Of a stretch of DNA of 64,000 nucleotides, positions 63,398-64,000 are shown piece after piece; position 1 is the first letter of the stretch, and each line of letters starts with the position of its first letter. A program made the translations under genes and the position numbers. The DNA is from Geminicoccus harenae (GTDB lineage Bacteria > Pseudomonadota > Alphaproteobacteria > Geminicoccales > Geminicoccaceae). The notes under the pieces were generated by a model. The model was not told the DNA's origin. It ran no database searches and saw only the letters and a program-made list of their open reading frames with translations. The DNA is taken from the NCBI RefSeq assembly GCF_019800005.1, contig NZ_JABGCL010000024.1, positions 1 to 64,000 of the forward strand. The letters run 5' to 3'.

Positions 63398-64000
63398 ATG
63401 GCGAAGGTCAAGCACCGCAAGCTCCGGCAGGAGATCATCGACGCCTGCCTGCGCATGACCGAGCTCGGCATCAACCAGGGTACATCGGGCAACATCAGCG
63501 CGCGGATCGACGAGGGCATCATCATCACGCCCACCGGGATCCCCTATGAGGACCTGACGCCGGCCGACCTGCCGGTAGTGTTCTGGGACGGGACCTATGA
63601 GGGCGACCGGATGCCGTCCTCGGAATGGCGCTTCCACTGGGACATCCAGCGCAGCCGCCGCGACATCGACGTGGTGGTGCATAACCACGCCATGCACTGC
63701 GTGGCGCTGGCCTGCATGCACGCCTACATCCCGGCCTTCCACTACATGGTCACGATCGCAGGCGGCCACGACATCCGCTGCGCCCCCTATGCCCGCTATG
63801 GCACCCAGGCCCTGTCGGATCATGCGATCGAGGCGCTGAAGGACCGCTACGCCTGCCTGCTCGCGAACCACGGCATGATCGCGATCGGCCCGACCGTGAA
63901 GAAGACCCTGAGCCTGGCGCACGAGGTCGAGGTGATGGCGGCGCAGTACTGGCGGGTCCTGGCCGCGGGCGAGGTGAAGCTGCTCAGCGCCGAGCAGATG
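63398..64000 (+). CDS. fucA: L-fuculose-1-phosphate aldolase (class II), 3' end beyond window
   Basis: The first 201 codons of a class II aldolase closely resembling E. coli FucA: LGINQGTSGNISARI, ITPTGIPYEDLTP, SSEWRFH with the Glu, VVHNHAMHCVALA with the zinc histidines, and ANHGMIAIG. It cleaves L-fuculose-1-phosphate to dihydroxyacetone phosphate and lactaldehyde. The frame runs to the window end without a stop; only a few residues should be missing. It is divergent from the FGGY kinase; 93 bases separate the starts. Confidence 0.88.
   Translation, partial: MAKVKHRKLRQEIIDACLRMTELGINQGTSGNISARIDEGIIITPTGIPYEDLTPADLPVVFWDGTYEGDRMPSSEWRFHWDIQRSRRDIDVVVHNHAMHCVALACMHAYIPAFHYMVTIAGGHDIRCAPYARYGTQALSDHAIEALKDRYACLLANHGMIAIGPTVKKTLSLAHEVEVMAAQYWRVLAAGEVKLLSAEQM

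Overview
The window is GC-rich, densely coded bacterial DNA. Gene content and order point to an alphaproteobacterium: dsbA next to smc, a split F0 ATP synthase operon with both b' and b subunits, a GapR/DUF2312 protein, an RpoE-ChrR pair, and a MutY/DciA (DUF721) divergent pair. Rhodospirillales or Geminicoccaceae-like is my guess from memory of these families, not something I could test. No rRNA, tRNA or CRISPR array was seen.

Layout. 1-714: the end of an unknown gene, then a decayed IS5-type transposase remnant. 715-4101: a SET-domain protein and a membrane CHASE4-PAS-GGDEF-EAL c-di-GMP enzyme. 4267-9126: the N-acetylglutaminylglutamine amide (NAGGN) osmolyte cluster (asnO, ngg, M42 peptidase). 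9591-14651: a divergent dipeptide-type ABC transporter with a fused permease-ATPase. 14663-21676: tamB and tamA. 22052-28887: envelope genes (phosphatase, outer-membrane barrel, polysaccharide export protein, AmpG-like permease, TPR-SPOR and TPR-SH3 proteins). 28884-31498: an SDR enzyme and a GGDEF protein with a degenerate EAL domain. 31606-39585: PBP activator, rsmI, yraN, AsmA, mutY, dciA, Sel1 lipoprotein, dsbA. 39599-43663: smc. 43824-46403: atpI-atpB-atpE-b'-b. 46502-47537: small metallopeptidase and SleB-type cell-wall hydrolase. 47625-52094: dadA plus a polar amino-acid ABC transporter. 52148-53975: EF-hand protein, aquaporin relic, DUF3750 protein, GapR. 54250-55194: TetR regulator divergent from a SugE/Gdx exporter. 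55271-60595: Gfo/Idh oxidoreductase, lipoprotein hydrolase, GluQ-RS, esterase, acetyltransferase, BASS-type transporter. 60600-61840: ChrR and RpoE. 61904-64000: FGGY sugar kinase divergent from an L-fuculose-phosphate aldolase cut by the window end.

How the parts work together. Osmoadaptation (NAGGN) sits beside a peptide importer that could recover the dipeptide or related peptides. The TamAB, PBP activator, SleB, AmpG, SPOR, AsmA and Wza-like genes make this an envelope-rich region. RpoE-ChrR would handle oxidative or singlet-oxygen stress. The most unusual observations are: a ChrR lacking the N-terminal zinc cysteines; a rpoE promoter placed so that the message would be nearly leaderless; a TamA with a lipobox; a lipoprotein hydrolase whose signal peptide is reachable only from a CTG codon overlapping the upstream stop; an aquaporin gene relic; and an exact 13-bp intercistronic hairpin in the NAGGN operon. 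I did not find a clearly undescribed multi-gene system.
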